From the IMG/VR virus record IMGVR_UViG_3300025009_000248, positions 1 through 38,688 of that record: a DNA stretch of 38,688 nt. One strand, 5' to 3'. A program made the position numbers and the translations under genes. The DNA is from a virus. Position 1 is the first letter of the stretch. The number at the start of each line of letters is the position of its first letter. Below the pieces are notes generated by a model. It was given only the letters and a program-made list of their open reading frames with translations. It was not told the DNA's origin and ran no database searches. This document shows positions 14,443-21,263 of the stretch, in pieces.

Positions 14443-15153
14443 TTAAAATGGCAAGTCGCTGGCCTTGATTACGCCTCCGTCCTCAAAGCTAACTTCTGGC
14501 GATATTTCTTGTTTTAATGCCTGCGCGTCTTGAGTTTCTGCCGATATACTTCTCACTACTCCGCGCGGTATATTGAACCCGGCCGTCGGGTGGCAAAACT
14601 TACAGGGATTTTTCTTATCCAAAGGGCATTTTTCAAGCTTTAAGGCCTCCAATTCTCCTAAATGCTCTTGCTTCTTGGCCCAAAATCTGCGCTCCCGGAG
14701 AGAGTCCAGAGCGTTTTTAATAGCCACCGCCTCGTTTGCGTTCTGCCTTACCGAGTAATTTTCCGGTCTTTTGTACCAATGAGGTGTACCCCCAAATGCT
14801 CCGGAGTAAAAAATCCTCTCGGTTTTCGCCTTAATGTAATATCCTCTTTCAACACACCACCAATCAAAAGCATATTGAGCTTTTTCCGGATCGCGTTTGC
14901 CTATTGCCTCAAGCTCTCTTTCAACTTTTTTAACCATTTCACGGACAATAGGATCGTTTAAGTCCAACGCTCCGGGCTTCCTATCGCCAAACTCAATGTT
15001 GACTATCTGATTTTTCAATTCAAATCTCCCGGGCATAACTTCAAGCGCCGTCGTCCCGGAGATAGTCCGATCAAGCCAGCTTTTATTCAAGACTTCGGCC
15101 CAGCCGTTATCTACCTCAAAATTATCTCCGTTTCGTAATTTAATTTTTGCCAT
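14443..15153 (-). CDS. Replication/recombination protein with SSB-like DLPF tail
   Basis: A 236-residue protein starting MAKIKLRNGDNFEVDNGWAE. The ATG at 15153 is chosen over 15243 because it overlaps the replication gene by only 14 bases. It has an N-terminal beta region, a middle helical region (YAFDWWCVERGYYIKAKTER), a cysteine cluster (CPLDKKNPCKFCHP) that could bind zinc, and an acidic end finishing in ASDLPF. That ending resembles the DDIPF docking tail of bacterial single-strand binding proteins. An ssDNA-related role fits the context but the fold is not recognised. Confidence 0.65.
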   Translation of the reverse strand: MAKIKLRNGDNFEVDNGWAEVLNKSWLDRTISGTTALEVMPGRFELKNQIVNIEFGDRKPGALDLNDPIVREMVKKVERELEAIGKRDPEKAQYAFDWWCVERGYYIKAKTERIFYSGAFGGTPHWYKRPENYSVRQNANEAVAIKNALDSLRERRFWAKKQEHLGELEALKLEKCPLDKKNPCKFCHPTAGFNIPRGVVRSISAETQDAQALKQEISPEVSFEDGGVIKASDLPF

Positions 15154-16012
15154 AGTTGTATCTCTTAGGGAGCATATCCGGCGTAAGATTTTCCACCGTG
15201 ATAAACTTCTCGCAAGTTTCAAGCGTCCACGCAAACTTTGCATTTTCTTTTAAGAACGCCATAACCCTATCAATTCTTTCCTCGTCAAAAGCTTTGGCTA
15301 ACCGAGAGGCGGCCTTAGAATGCCTCCTTGCCTCAAACTCAAATTGCTTTTTGGTCTGGTAATTCGTGAGAGATACCCCTTTCATAATCATAAAGTTTCC
15401 AACGACTCTTAAATGTTTTGATGTTCCGGATCGGAGAGATTGCAGATATTCAAACATTGCCTTTGAGTTCCACTCGTTAGGGATCTGTTCTCTTTTCTTA
15501 ATTTCTATCATTTCGTCAAGCACAGCCGGCGCGTCCGGCGAAGCCGCGCGCAATGTATTTATTGGTTTAGTTATATCTATGAGTTTAATTAGTGTTGCAC
15601 CGGTGCTACACGGTGAATGGCCCATTTGCAACACGGGTAGCCGTGTTGCACCCTTGCAACTTGGCTTGATAGGCATAGCCCACTCGGAACTATCAAGCAG
15701 AGTATAGACATTATGTCTAAACTTACCCCTTTCATTGCGAGGTTTTTCAAGAGAAATGATATTTAATTTTCGGAGCAGATTGATTGCCCGGATAACCGTA
15801 AAACGAGAACAACCAAGACGCTCGGCCAAGTTGTCCTGCGAGGGGAAAGAGGTTTGCTCTTTATCGGTATGCCGACAGAGAGCGATATAGACCATAGCAC
15901 CTGCTGGCCCCACGATCTTGACGTATTTATCAATGAAAACATTGACGACCGCAAAATATGGATTTTTCCTTAAATCTCTGACCTTAAATAACTGTGGCTG
16001 ATTTTTAGACAT
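15140..16012 (-). CDS. Helix-turn-helix replication initiation protein
   Basis: A 290-residue protein. The ATG at 16012 (MSKNQPQLFKVRDLRKNPYF) is chosen because it begins just after the upstream stop at 16017. Residues 20-50 lead into a winged helix at 54-88 (TSFPSQDNLAERLGCSRFTV) of the kind found in phage replication organisers. The C-terminal half is helical and may bind helicase or loader. Neighbours are recombination and ssDNA-linked genes, supporting a replication role. No helicase or primase motif is visible in the window, so host replisome recruitment is likely. A regulator is the alternative. Confidence 0.7.
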   Translation of the reverse strand: MSKNQPQLFKVRDLRKNPYFAVVNVFIDKYVKIVGPAGAMVYIALCRHTDKEQTSFPSQDNLAERLGCSRFTVIRAINLLRKLNIISLEKPRNERGKFRHNVYTLLDSSEWAMPIKPSCKGATRLPVLQMGHSPCSTGATLIKLIDITKPINTLRAASPDAPAVLDEMIEIKKREQIPNEWNSKAMFEYLQSLRSGTSKHLRVVGNFMIMKGVSLTNYQTKKQFEFEARRHSKAASRLAKAFDEERIDRVMAFLKENAKFAWTLETCEKFITVENLTPDMLPKRYNYGKN

Positions 16013-16016
16013 ACGA

Positions 16017-16277
16017 TTATAAATCGTCGTCAGTATGGTGGTAGCGTTCCAACGCGGCCAACGTATTGTCGCGAGCGATTTCTTTATACGGATCGGGTTC
16101 GTCTTTGACGTCAAAGTATTTAATCCAGCATAGAGCGTCAATCTCGCCGGTTACGGTACAAAACGTCCCGACTTTAGGTTCTCTTTTGTCAATTATAACA
16201 TACTCTCCCTTTGGTAGTTCGGCCCCACATTGTTGACAAGTTGTGTCCTTGTCGTTGATAACTGTTTCGTAGCTCAT
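16017..16277 (-). CDS. Small cysteine-containing protein
   Basis: Unrecognised 86-residue protein with TTCQQCGAELPKGEYVIIDK near the N-terminus and two more cysteines near residues 40 and 50, which together could bind zinc. The C-terminus is acidic (HHTDDDL). It overlaps the upstream gene by an ATGA four-base overlap. It may be a regulatory or adapter protein. Confidence 0.65.
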   Translation of the reverse strand: MSYETVINDKDTTCQQCGAELPKGEYVIIDKREPKVGTFCTVTGEIDALCWIKYFDVKDEPDPYKEIARDNTLAALERYHHTDDDL

Positions 16278-16603
16278 TTTTTTGATAATTCTTCGTATTT
16301 TTTATTTGGAATGTCCCAACTAATACCATACTCTCCAAAGTGGGTTAGCTTAATTGATTTCAGTAATAGTGCTAACTTTTCCTTACTGTAAGTTTTTAAG
16401 TAAACCCAAAGACAGATTTTTAAGTTTTCCTCAACTTGGAGCATAAGAGTTCTCATTTCCTCCTCGGTTATTCTTGAATAGGATAGGTACTCCATTGGTA
16501 GCTTCTTGCCGGCGTGTAGTTCCTCAAGGATCGTATTATTTCTAACCGACTTTAATGCAATTTGCCGAGCCAAGAGCCGATACTTTCCTAATCTATTACT
16601 CAT
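16274..16603 (-). CDS. Helical protein of the early operon
   Basis: Unrecognised 109-residue protein starting MSNRLGKYRLLARQIALKSV. The ATG at 16603 lies one base after the NinB-like stop, so the longer frame is not used. It is mostly helix (EEEMRTLMLQVEENLKICLW). Its stop overlaps the next ATG by four bases. No family motif seen. Confidence 0.65.
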   Translation of the reverse strand: MSNRLGKYRLLARQIALKSVRNNTILEELHAGKKLPMEYLSYSRITEEEMRTLMLQVEENLKICLWVYLKTYSKEKLALLLKSIKLTHFGEYGISWDIPNKKYEELSKK

Positions 16604-16604
16604 T

Positions 16605-17042
16605 TTATTTTTCTCCGCCCCATTCGTAGTCAATGACTACTTCGTTGGGATCGGGGATATTAAGGTTTAATTGGCTGGCCGCCCACACCCGGATACTCTC
16701 AATAAAATCAGTAAATCTTATCCTTGAGAGCTGGGCCGTTGACCTTGCGACTCGTACCTCTTTGCCGAGGATATTTACTATAATGGCATTAAACTTGTCT
16801 TTCAAAAAATGGTGGGTTAAGTCGTGATCCAGCCCCATTTCCTCCGCTATCATTTCCACCAAAACACCGTGGTAATAAGCGTTCTGTTTGAGGGAACGTG
16901 TGTCTTTTTCCTTGCGACAAACCAAATCAATCGGCAGGCCCTCAAGCTTGGCAACGTAGGCGGCAAAATCTTTAGGATTTCTCAATCTTATTTTGCCACC
17001 CTCAACAGTGCCTTTCCACACAGGAATTATATTAGCTTTCAT
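16605..17042 (-). CDS. NinB-like recombination protein
   Basis: A 145-residue protein. The signature is RSLKQNAYYHGVLVEMIAEE (residues 49-68), matching the RSL-x-QN start of the lambda NinB (Orf) helix. Later 'ARSTAQLSRIRFTDFIESIR' corresponds to the STS...F.ELLE.I part of that family. NinB-type proteins bind ssDNA and help annealing recombination. Context agrees: an annealing-protein candidate, an exonuclease-like protein and a NinG-like protein lie nearby. It is joined to the sigma-like gene by an ATGA overlap. Confidence 0.75.
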   Translation of the reverse strand: MKANIIPVWKGTVEGGKIRLRNPKDFAAYVAKLEGLPIDLVCRKEKDTRSLKQNAYYHGVLVEMIAEEMGLDHDLTHHFLKDKFNAIIVNILGKEVRVARSTAQLSRIRFTDFIESIRVWAASQLNLNIPDPNEVVIDYEWGGEK

Positions 17043-17305
17043 TGGTTTTCATAAACCCTTATTATTTCAATCGCCTTTGCCTCAATCTGCCTCACGCGCT
17101 CGCGAGTAACAGAGAAAACTTTACCGACCTGCTCAAGTGTCTTGTGTTCCTTAAACCTCATTTTTAGTATCCCATATTCTCGCGGCGATAGCTTTGTCCT
17201 AACCGATCTAAGGACATTCCATAACTCATTTCTAAGCTCGGAGCGTTTGCGAGATAAAACACTTAACTCGTCAACAATATCTCTAAACGATCTACTGTTT
17301 GCCAT
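17039..17305 (-). CDS. Sigma-70 region 4-like protein
   Basis: An 88-residue protein. After a helical N-terminus, residues 38-85 match sigma-70 region 4: LSPREYGILKMRF, then the helix-turn-helix KTLEQVGKVFSVTRERVRQI. In sigma factors this domain reads the -35 box and contacts the polymerase flap. Regions 2 and 3 are absent, so it cannot be a complete sigma. It may redirect host polymerase to phage promoters or act as a simple activator. It overlaps the nuclease gene by 14 bases and is coupled to NinB. Confidence 0.85.
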   Translation of the reverse strand: MANSRSFRDIVDELSVLSRKRSELRNELWNVLRSVRTKLSPREYGILKMRFKEHKTLEQVGKVFSVTRERVRQIEAKAIEIIRVYENQ

Positions 17306-17879
17306 ATCGTTTATACGCCTCCTTGATCTCTTTCCACGCTTTCGTAGCGCGGCCAGACATTCGGAGAACGTCGGTTAGTGTTATTTTTTTCTCAAAACTG
17401 AATACCCGGCCGTAATGCTTTTGATTGGTGCAGAAGTAATGAAGCATAACCTTGCGCGGAAGCTTGCCCTCTTTCAGATAGACGAGCAAGCTGTAAAAAT
17501 CAAGCTGGCCGTGCTTATTGACTTTGGCTTGAGTCCACTCTATTTTTCCGCTTTTGTACTCGCCTATATCCGGCCCTTTTGGATCGTAGCCGTCCAAACT
17601 TCCAAGCAGGGGACAATTAGTGCCTCCAATCTCAATTCTATGCTCACGGAGGGGATACTTCGGGAGGAATATCATAGCTTGAGCCAACGCCGGATCGGGG
17701 TTAGCCATATCGTTGTCCTCTAACGCTTTTGCCATTTCCGAGCCAAACAGATTTGACAGAAAGGTTAAATCCCGGCCCTCAAAATATCGTTGCGCGTAAT
17801 ACTTTGGGCTCTGCTCCCACAGCCATAACTGCGACCAAGAAAGGTAGGGTTTCGGGGTTTTAGTCGTAGTATTTTTCAT
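17292..17879 (-). CDS. PD-(D/E)XK nuclease (RecB/exonuclease-like)
   Basis: A 195-residue protein. It starts with 'YLSWSQLWLWEQSPKYYAQR', the usual entry helix of RecB/Cas4-like nucleases. The catalytic residues are D96 (LLGSLDGYD), E107 and K109 (IGEYKSGK), followed by Q125 (GQLDFYSLLVYL) as the motif III glutamine. It probably resects DNA ends for the adjacent annealing-protein candidate. No helicase domain or four-cysteine cluster is present, so it is not Cas4/AddB-like. It overlaps the upstream small membrane gene by 20 bases. Confidence 0.85.
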   Translation of the reverse strand: MKNTTTKTPKPYLSWSQLWLWEQSPKYYAQRYFEGRDLTFLSNLFGSEMAKALEDNDMANPDPALAQAMIFLPKYPLREHRIEIGGTNCPLLGSLDGYDPKGPDIGEYKSGKIEWTQAKVNKHGQLDFYSLLVYLKEGKLPRKVMLHYFCTNQKHYGRVFSFEKKITLTDVLRMSGRATKAWKEIKEAYKRYGKQ

Positions 17880-18018
17880 TGGTTAAGATATTAGCGAGAA
17901 ACAATCCGGCAATCGCCCCAACAACTACATTTCCAGCAAATATCAAGCTTACAATAGTGGTGGTAATCGCAAAGACAATAAGCCAGTCCTTAATTCTTTG
18001 GTAATTGTATTTTTGCAT
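17860..18018 (-). CDS. 52-residue membrane protein
   Basis: A short gene with ATG 18018 and TAA 17860. The sequence starts MQKYNYQRIKDWLIVFAITT and continues with a second hydrophobic stretch (VVVGAIAGLFLANIL), giving two membrane segments. It overlaps the end of the upstream gene by 29 bases and the nuclease start by 20, and otherwise fills the gap between them. Length equals that of the other two small membrane proteins of this operon. Function unknown. Confidence 0.65.
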   Translation of the reverse strand: MQKYNYQRIKDWLIVFAITTTIVSLIFAGNVVVGAIAGLFLANILTNEKYYD

Positions 18019-18811
18019 TGATTAGTTTGGTTAATTGTAGTTTTTGAGCGACCGTGTATCTCTCCGAAGTGTCTATCTTTTCTTTCCAATCGGCCAGCGT
18101 AGTTGGGTCTTTCTGTTCTTGGATCATTGCCTTTGCTTCGGCAAAAAGCTTTTCGCTTTCAACTTTGACCTCTGTTTTTGTTTTGGCCGGTGCCGGAGCT
18201 TTGGGGAGATTATCAACTGCGTCGGCCGGGGTATCCTCCAAGTCCTGCGTAAAGAAGTCGGACAAAGCCCCGGTTCTTAATACTGCGTCAATCTGCGCTC
18301 TCTTTTGAGCAATTTTGATTGCGTTATTCGGAGTCCAACTTTCTTTTTCCTTGATCGCGGCCGCCCCTCGGCCCTCGCCCACCACCTCGCCCTTGAGAGT
18401 ATAGAGTTCGCAAACATAAGCAACTATGCCCTGCCCCTGCAACATTTCTAAAGTTTCGGTGTCTTTCTTGAATACTGGGCGAAGCTTAAACAGAGATACA
18501 AACTTTTCTGATCCCGGCTTAAATAGATTGGGCCGGCTCCAATGCGAACCGTCTTTGCAGTTGCCTAGTTCGTACTTGTACTGGCAATTTCGGGAGATAT
18601 GAATACGGCCGAAGTCAACGCCGTCTTTCATATGAAACGCAACATACTGCGTTATCAACTTCCTCCGGGCCGCTTCAAGCGTCATTGCTTGTTGCATTTG
18701 CTCGGCCGACATTGACTGCACGTTGTAATTTTCCGGGATTATTGCCAGCGCTACCGCCTCTTTCTTTTTTGGCTCTTTGACTTTTACTGTTGTGGTTTCT
18801 TGTTTATCCAT
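17990..18811 (-). CDS. Single-strand annealing protein candidate (Rad52/Erf-like)
   Basis: A 273-residue protein starting MDKQETTTVKVKEPKKKEAV. The ATG at 18811 is preferred; the longer frame overlaps the CxxC microprotein. The core has 'LFKPGSEKFVSLFKLRPVFK', then 'GEGRGAAAIKEKESW' and 'AIKIAQKRAQIDAVLRTGAL' before FTQDLED. This set recurs in phage proteins encoded beside recombination nucleases and resembles Rad52/Erf-type annealing proteins. The C-terminal third is a Pro/Ala linker and helices. The role in pairing complementary strands is inferred from the motif set and neighbours. Confidence 0.65.
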   Translation of the reverse strand: MDKQETTTVKVKEPKKKEAVALAIIPENYNVQSMSAEQMQQAMTLEAARRKLITQYVAFHMKDGVDFGRIHISRNCQYKYELGNCKDGSHWSRPNLFKPGSEKFVSLFKLRPVFKKDTETLEMLQGQGIVAYVCELYTLKGEVVGEGRGAAAIKEKESWTPNNAIKIAQKRAQIDAVLRTGALSDFFTQDLEDTPADAVDNLPKAPAPAKTKTEVKVESEKLFAEAKAMIQEQKDPTTLADWKEKIDTSERYTVAQKLQLTKLINAKIQLPKN

Positions 18812-18894
18812 TTTTGTTGTGGCCGACACGCCTTGCATAAGCCATTTTTAGTTTTCCTATGCTTTCGGCATTGTTGGCATTTTTGGTTACTCAT
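18784..18894 (-). CDS. 36-residue CxxC zinc microprotein
   Basis: A very short gene, ATG 18894 and TAA 18784. It has C6-x2-C9 and C20-x2-C23 with many basic residues (CRKHRKTKNGLCKACR). Its ATG overlaps the upstream stop as TAATG, and its 3' end overlaps the annealing-protein start by 28 bases. Four spaced cysteines in such a short frame are unlikely by chance. Nucleic acid binding is plausible. Confidence 0.6.
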   Translation of the reverse strand: MSNQKCQQCRKHRKTKNGLCKACRPQQKWINKKPQQ

Positions 18895-19502
18895 TATCGG
18901 ATCATAAGCGAGTCCTCCTCCCAAATCCTTACTCCGGGGATTTCTTTTACACCGGCCCGTACTGCGTTCCAAATCGCACCGGCGTTGGGTTGGATATACT
19001 CAACTGGTAATTTAGTTACATCAACGACCTCGTACTTAGGGACTTTCTTTGAAGTAGCCGCGCCTTTTTCTGCGGTTACAGTCTGCTTGGGTTGCTCAAT
19101 TTTCTCAAGCTTCTTTTCTGCGGTGCTAAACTTCATTTTGCCCTGCTCAACCTTTTTCTGTATCTTGGCTTCCTCCTCGGCCACTTTCCTTGCTTGTACC
19201 GCCCGAAAATCTAATATCTTGCCCTTGAGTAAAGCAATGGCGTTAGCACAATCCGCCTTAAAAGGTGCGAAAAAAGCACGCGTACTTTTAAGCGTTTGGT
19301 TAGCCGGATCGGTTATTGATTTTTCTATGGCCTCAATTCTCTTGGCTCTATCGGATAAATCCTTGCCAAGATCAATGGCCGCTTTTTCGTCGTCGGAGTT
19401 GAGGATAACGACGGAGCTTGTCTTTGAAACTATAATACTTACGTTCTCCTGTATCTCTTGGAGTTCTTGCGGTTTTACTAATTCTGCTGTGGATTGTTCC
19501 AT
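18894..19502 (-). CDS. Coiled-coil recombination accessory protein
   Basis: A 202-residue protein. It has a charged helical N-terminal two-thirds (KDLSDRAKRIEAIEKSITDP; ARKVAEEEAKIQKKVEQGKM). The conserved end reads 'VVDVTKLPVEYIQPN' and 'VKEIPGVRIWEEDSLMIR'. That C-terminal pattern is common in phage proteins encoded just before annealing recombinases, where they are thought to be accessory factors. The biochemical role is not established. It is the first gene after the palindrome region at 19521-19572. Confidence 0.65.
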   Translation of the reverse strand: MEQSTAELVKPQELQEIQENVSIIVSKTSSVVILNSDDEKAAIDLGKDLSDRAKRIEAIEKSITDPANQTLKSTRAFFAPFKADCANAIALLKGKILDFRAVQARKVAEEEAKIQKKVEQGKMKFSTAEKKLEKIEQPKQTVTAEKGAATSKKVPKYEVVDVTKLPVEYIQPNAGAIWNAVRAGVKEIPGVRIWEEDSLMIR

Positions 19503-19520
19503 TGTCTATCATAACGATTG

Positions 19521-19572
19521 GTGCTATATTGTAGGTAGCGTTCCAACAATAGAGCATAGCCAATCGGCTATG
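19521..19572. promoter_or_regulatory. Operator-like palindromes before the coiled-coil gene
   Basis: Two inverted repeats lie in this 72-base gap. CATAGCC-AATC-GGCTATG (19555-19572) is a perfect 7-bp palindrome. GTGCTATATTG (19521-19531) and CAATAGAGCAT (19547-19557) match inversely at 9 of 11 positions. The second carries ATAGAGC, the half-site also seen at the 20 kb promoter. A plus-strand T run follows the first palindrome, but there is no plus-strand gene for it to terminate. Confidence 0.4.
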
Positions 19573-19574
19573 TT

Positions 19575-19733
19575 TTATTTTATAATGAGTCGTAGCAATG
19601 CGTCCCAATAGGGGACGTGAACTACTATCTCGGGCTGGACTAAAAGAGCTAAAACCATAAACGAGAGAATGAGAACGTGGATACCAACAATTAGCGCGAT
19701 ACTATATCCGATATAGTTAATTATTCTTGGCAT
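19575..19733 (-). CDS. 52-residue membrane protein
   Basis: A short gene, ATG 19733 and TAA 19575. It begins MPRIINYIGYSIALIVGIHV and holds one long hydrophobic segment (residues 9-32) followed by 'VPYWDALLRLIIK', a possible amphipathic helix. It overlaps the HTH regulator end by 17 bases. As the second gene after the main promoter it is likely expressed early. It could alter the host membrane, for example in superinfection exclusion, but that is a guess. Confidence 0.65.
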   Translation of the reverse strand: MPRIINYIGYSIALIVGIHVLILSFMVLALLVQPEIVVHVPYWDALLRLIIK

Positions 19734-19971
19734 TTTTGGTTCCTTTCTTTCTCCTTGCGGCGTTTCCGGCTTCTTGCCACTTCTTGATATTGCCGAGTTT
19801 CTTGTTTACTTCTGCGGCTCTTTTACCAAGCGCACTAGCGGCCTTGCTGACAGAGAGTTGGTACCATACTGCACTTCTTGAGCAACCGATCTCCTGCGCG
19901 ATTGCCCTTTCGCTTTGTCCTTTTACAGATAAAGCTTTGATCTTTGCGATTTGTGTTTTGGATAATTTCAT
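19717..19971 (-). CDS. Helix-turn-helix regulator
   Basis: An 84-residue protein. Residues 5-38 form a homeodomain-like or resolvase-type helix-turn-helix (KALSVKGQSERAIAQEIGCS then RSAVWYQL). The rest is basic and rich in Lys/Asn/Ala (AARRKKGTKNAKNN), suited to DNA contact. It is the first gene after the strong promoter at 20033-20061, whose -35 lies inside an inverted repeat. Autoregulation through that repeat is the obvious model. Confidence 0.75.
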   Translation of the reverse strand: MKLSKTQIAKIKALSVKGQSERAIAQEIGCSRSAVWYQLSVSKAASALGKRAAEVNKKLGNIKKWQEAGNAARRKKGTKNAKNN

Positions 19972-20008
19972 AGTAGAAAGATTTGATTATTTTTTATTCT
20001 GTACGACC

Positions 20009-20023
20009 GGGGTTACGCACCCC
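20009..20023 (-). promoter_or_regulatory. Leader hairpin of the first early gene
   Basis: GGGGT-GCGTA-ACCCC forms a 5-bp GC-rich stem in the 5' leader between the promoter at 20033-20061 and the ATG at 19971. No U tract follows. It might stabilise the leader or be incidental. Confidence 0.3.
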
Positions 20024-20032
20024 CACAGCCCT

Positions 20033-20061
20033 ATCTTATTACACCGCTCTATAAGAGTCAA
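20033..20061 (-). promoter_or_regulatory. Main early promoter (TTGACT-17-TAAGAT)
   Basis: On the minus strand TTGACT (20061-20056) and TAAGAT (20038-20033) are spaced by 17 bases. This is the best full sigma-70 type promoter found in the window. It lies in the longest noncoding stretch (19972-20223), upstream of the HTH regulator and the whole early operon. Confidence 0.65.
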
Positions 20062-20068
20062 TAGAGCG
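20045..20068. promoter_or_regulatory. Operator-like inverted repeat over the -35
   Basis: CGCTCTAT (20045-20052) and ATAGAGCG (20061-20068) form a perfect 8-bp inverted repeat with an 8-base centre that contains most of the -35. A protein bound here would block polymerase. The nearby HTH protein is the likely ligand. Confidence 0.55.
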
Positions 20069-20119
20069 TTCTGTTGATAACTTTTAATACTGGCCTGTCC
20101 GTGAGTAGGTTAGTGCAGT

Positions 20120-20140
20120 AGATAGAGATTATCTCTATCT
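20120..20140. promoter_or_regulatory. Second operator-like palindrome
   Basis: AGATAGAGA-TTA-TCTCTATCT is a perfect 9-bp inverted repeat about 60 bases upstream of the early promoter. It shares the ATAGAG core with the 20045-20068 repeat, suggesting the same regulator binds both, perhaps cooperatively. Confidence 0.5.
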
Positions 20141-20172
20141 TGGGACTTTCTCCAAAGCGGCAGTTTGGTAAT

Positions 20173-20200
20173 ATAAAACTCCCCCAAAAGGGAGTTTTAT
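20173..20200. terminator. Bidirectional terminator-like hairpin
   Basis: ATAAAACTCCC-CCAAAA-GGGAGTTTTAT is a perfect 11-bp stem with AT-rich base, so U-rich ends arise on either strand. It lies 24 bases after the HNH gene stop and separates the lysis/HNH end of the late transcript from the early promoter. AATTGT-TG-ACAATT (20201-20214) adjoins it. Confidence 0.7.
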
Positions 20201-20223
20201 AATTGTTGACAATTAGACGACAA

Positions 20224-20706
20224 TTAAAGTCGGTAGTTGCGCTTCATATTATAAATGCCAATACCCCAAGTCGGGGTCTTTTTGTGGCACGGCCGACAAA
20301 GTGTCCGGCCATTTGAAACGGTAAAACGTAGATCGGGATATAAAGATTGGGGCTTAATATGATCGGCGTTAAGAGTGCCTCCGTGTTGGCCGCAATCTTG
20401 GCAAGTCCAGTTATCTCTTTTAAATACGGCGGTTCGCCAATCTCTATATTCTTGAGTATGCTTCCAGCTTATCCTGCCTTTAGCCCTTTCAATAGCAAGG
20501 AGTCGGGCCTGCTTCTTTCTTTCCGGAGTCCATAGGGCCTTTAACTTAAATATAGTAGTCGCCCTGTGGTGTTTTCCTTTATTCCACGGTGTATGTCCGA
20601 CTCCAAACTCCGACAATGGAGAGTGTCGCATACCCTTTTGTTTATTATTCCAGTCCACCGAAAATTGAGGGTGGCCTTTTTGAAAACCCTTAATACCTTT
20701 TGGCAT
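20224..20706 (-). CDS. HNH homing endonuclease (intact zinc cysteines)
   Basis: A 160-residue protein starting MPKGIKGFQKGHPQF. The ATG at 20706 begins after the lytic transglycosylase stop, so the longer frame is rejected. The N-terminal 'KGFQKGH' and 'WNKGK' resemble NUMOD3-like DNA-binding repeats. The HNH core has CQDCGQHGG, ADHIKPQSLYP and NGRTLCRPCH, with both zinc CxxC pairs intact. It lies at the end of the lysis operon before the terminator, a free-standing mobile gene. It is a clear paralogue of 33096..33602. Confidence 0.88.
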   Translation of the reverse strand: MPKGIKGFQKGHPQFSVDWNNKQKGMRHSPLSEFGVGHTPWNKGKHHRATTIFKLKALWTPERKKQARLLAIERAKGRISWKHTQEYRDWRTAVFKRDNWTCQDCGQHGGTLNADHIKPQSLYPDLRFTVSNGRTLCRPCHKKTPTWGIGIYNMKRNYRL

Positions 20707-20720
20707 ACTCTCATTATACA

Positions 20721-21236
20721 CTAATAAGGGCCAGAACCCCATAGACCCTTGGGATCCTCCCAATGCCCGATCCCCTCCTGTTCCAATAAATAGATACCGC
20801 AGTCAATGGAGTCATACGGATTGGCTCGATCAATTTCTCGGCCTAATTTTTCCTCGCAATGTTTCTCGGTACTGACGATAAGCATAATCAACCCCTGCCC
20901 CGATCCGCACCCAAACTCCCGGTTGCATATCCCATAATCAATCCCTGTATCAAACTCACCCCACTTGCTCTCTCGGCGGATTACTTCCGATAATTGATCG
21001 GCGAGATTAACTGTCCGGCATTTTTGTTTTGTTGAATATCCGCAAACCTTAACCTCTCTGTCGGCTTGCTGTTTAAGATATTCTCTCGGTTCCGGTGTCG
21101 GCAATGGTGGCAACTCCGCTATAACCGGGGACTGAATAAATAATCCACTTGAATTAACCGCGACGTGAGCCGTGGGATTTGATAAAGACGTAACCGACAG
21201 AACTAAAACCGCCAACGCTTGTGAAAATATACTCAT
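20721..21236 (-). CDS. Secreted lytic transglycosylase (endolysin candidate)
   Basis: A 171-residue protein. Residues 1-25 form a signal-like hydrophobic segment (ALAVLVLSVTSLS), then a Pro-rich spacer. The SLT/GH23-like fold is indicated by the catalytic Glu89 (VIRRESKW), GSGQGLIMLI (111-120) and 'ANPYDSIDCGIYLLEQEGIG' near the end. Four or more cysteines suggest disulphides. It would cleave peptidoglycan between MurNAc and GlcNAc. With the holin-like gene just upstream it forms a lysis cassette; the signal segment could allow Sec export. Confidence 0.8.
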   Translation of the reverse strand: MSIFSQALAVLVLSVTSLSNPTAHVAVNSSGLFIQSPVIAELPPLPTPEPREYLKQQADREVKVCGYSTKQKCRTVNLADQLSEVIRRESKWGEFDTGIDYGICNREFGCGSGQGLIMLIVSTEKHCEEKLGREIDRANPYDSIDCGIYLLEQEGIGHWEDPKGLWGSGPY

Positions 21237-21263
21237 AAGATATTGGCCGCTTGTTAGACGGTA

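Noticed and set aside
17292-17879. Cas4 identity for the PD-(D/E)XK nuclease
   Set aside because: The iron-sulphur cysteines are absent and no cas genes are nearby.
19555-19580. Plus-strand intrinsic terminator (hairpin plus TTTTATTTT)
   Set aside because: There is no plus-strand transcription unit to end; an operator is the simpler reading.
20205-20215. TTGACA on the plus strand as a promoter
   Set aside because: No -10 occurs at a suitable distance and no plus-strand gene follows.
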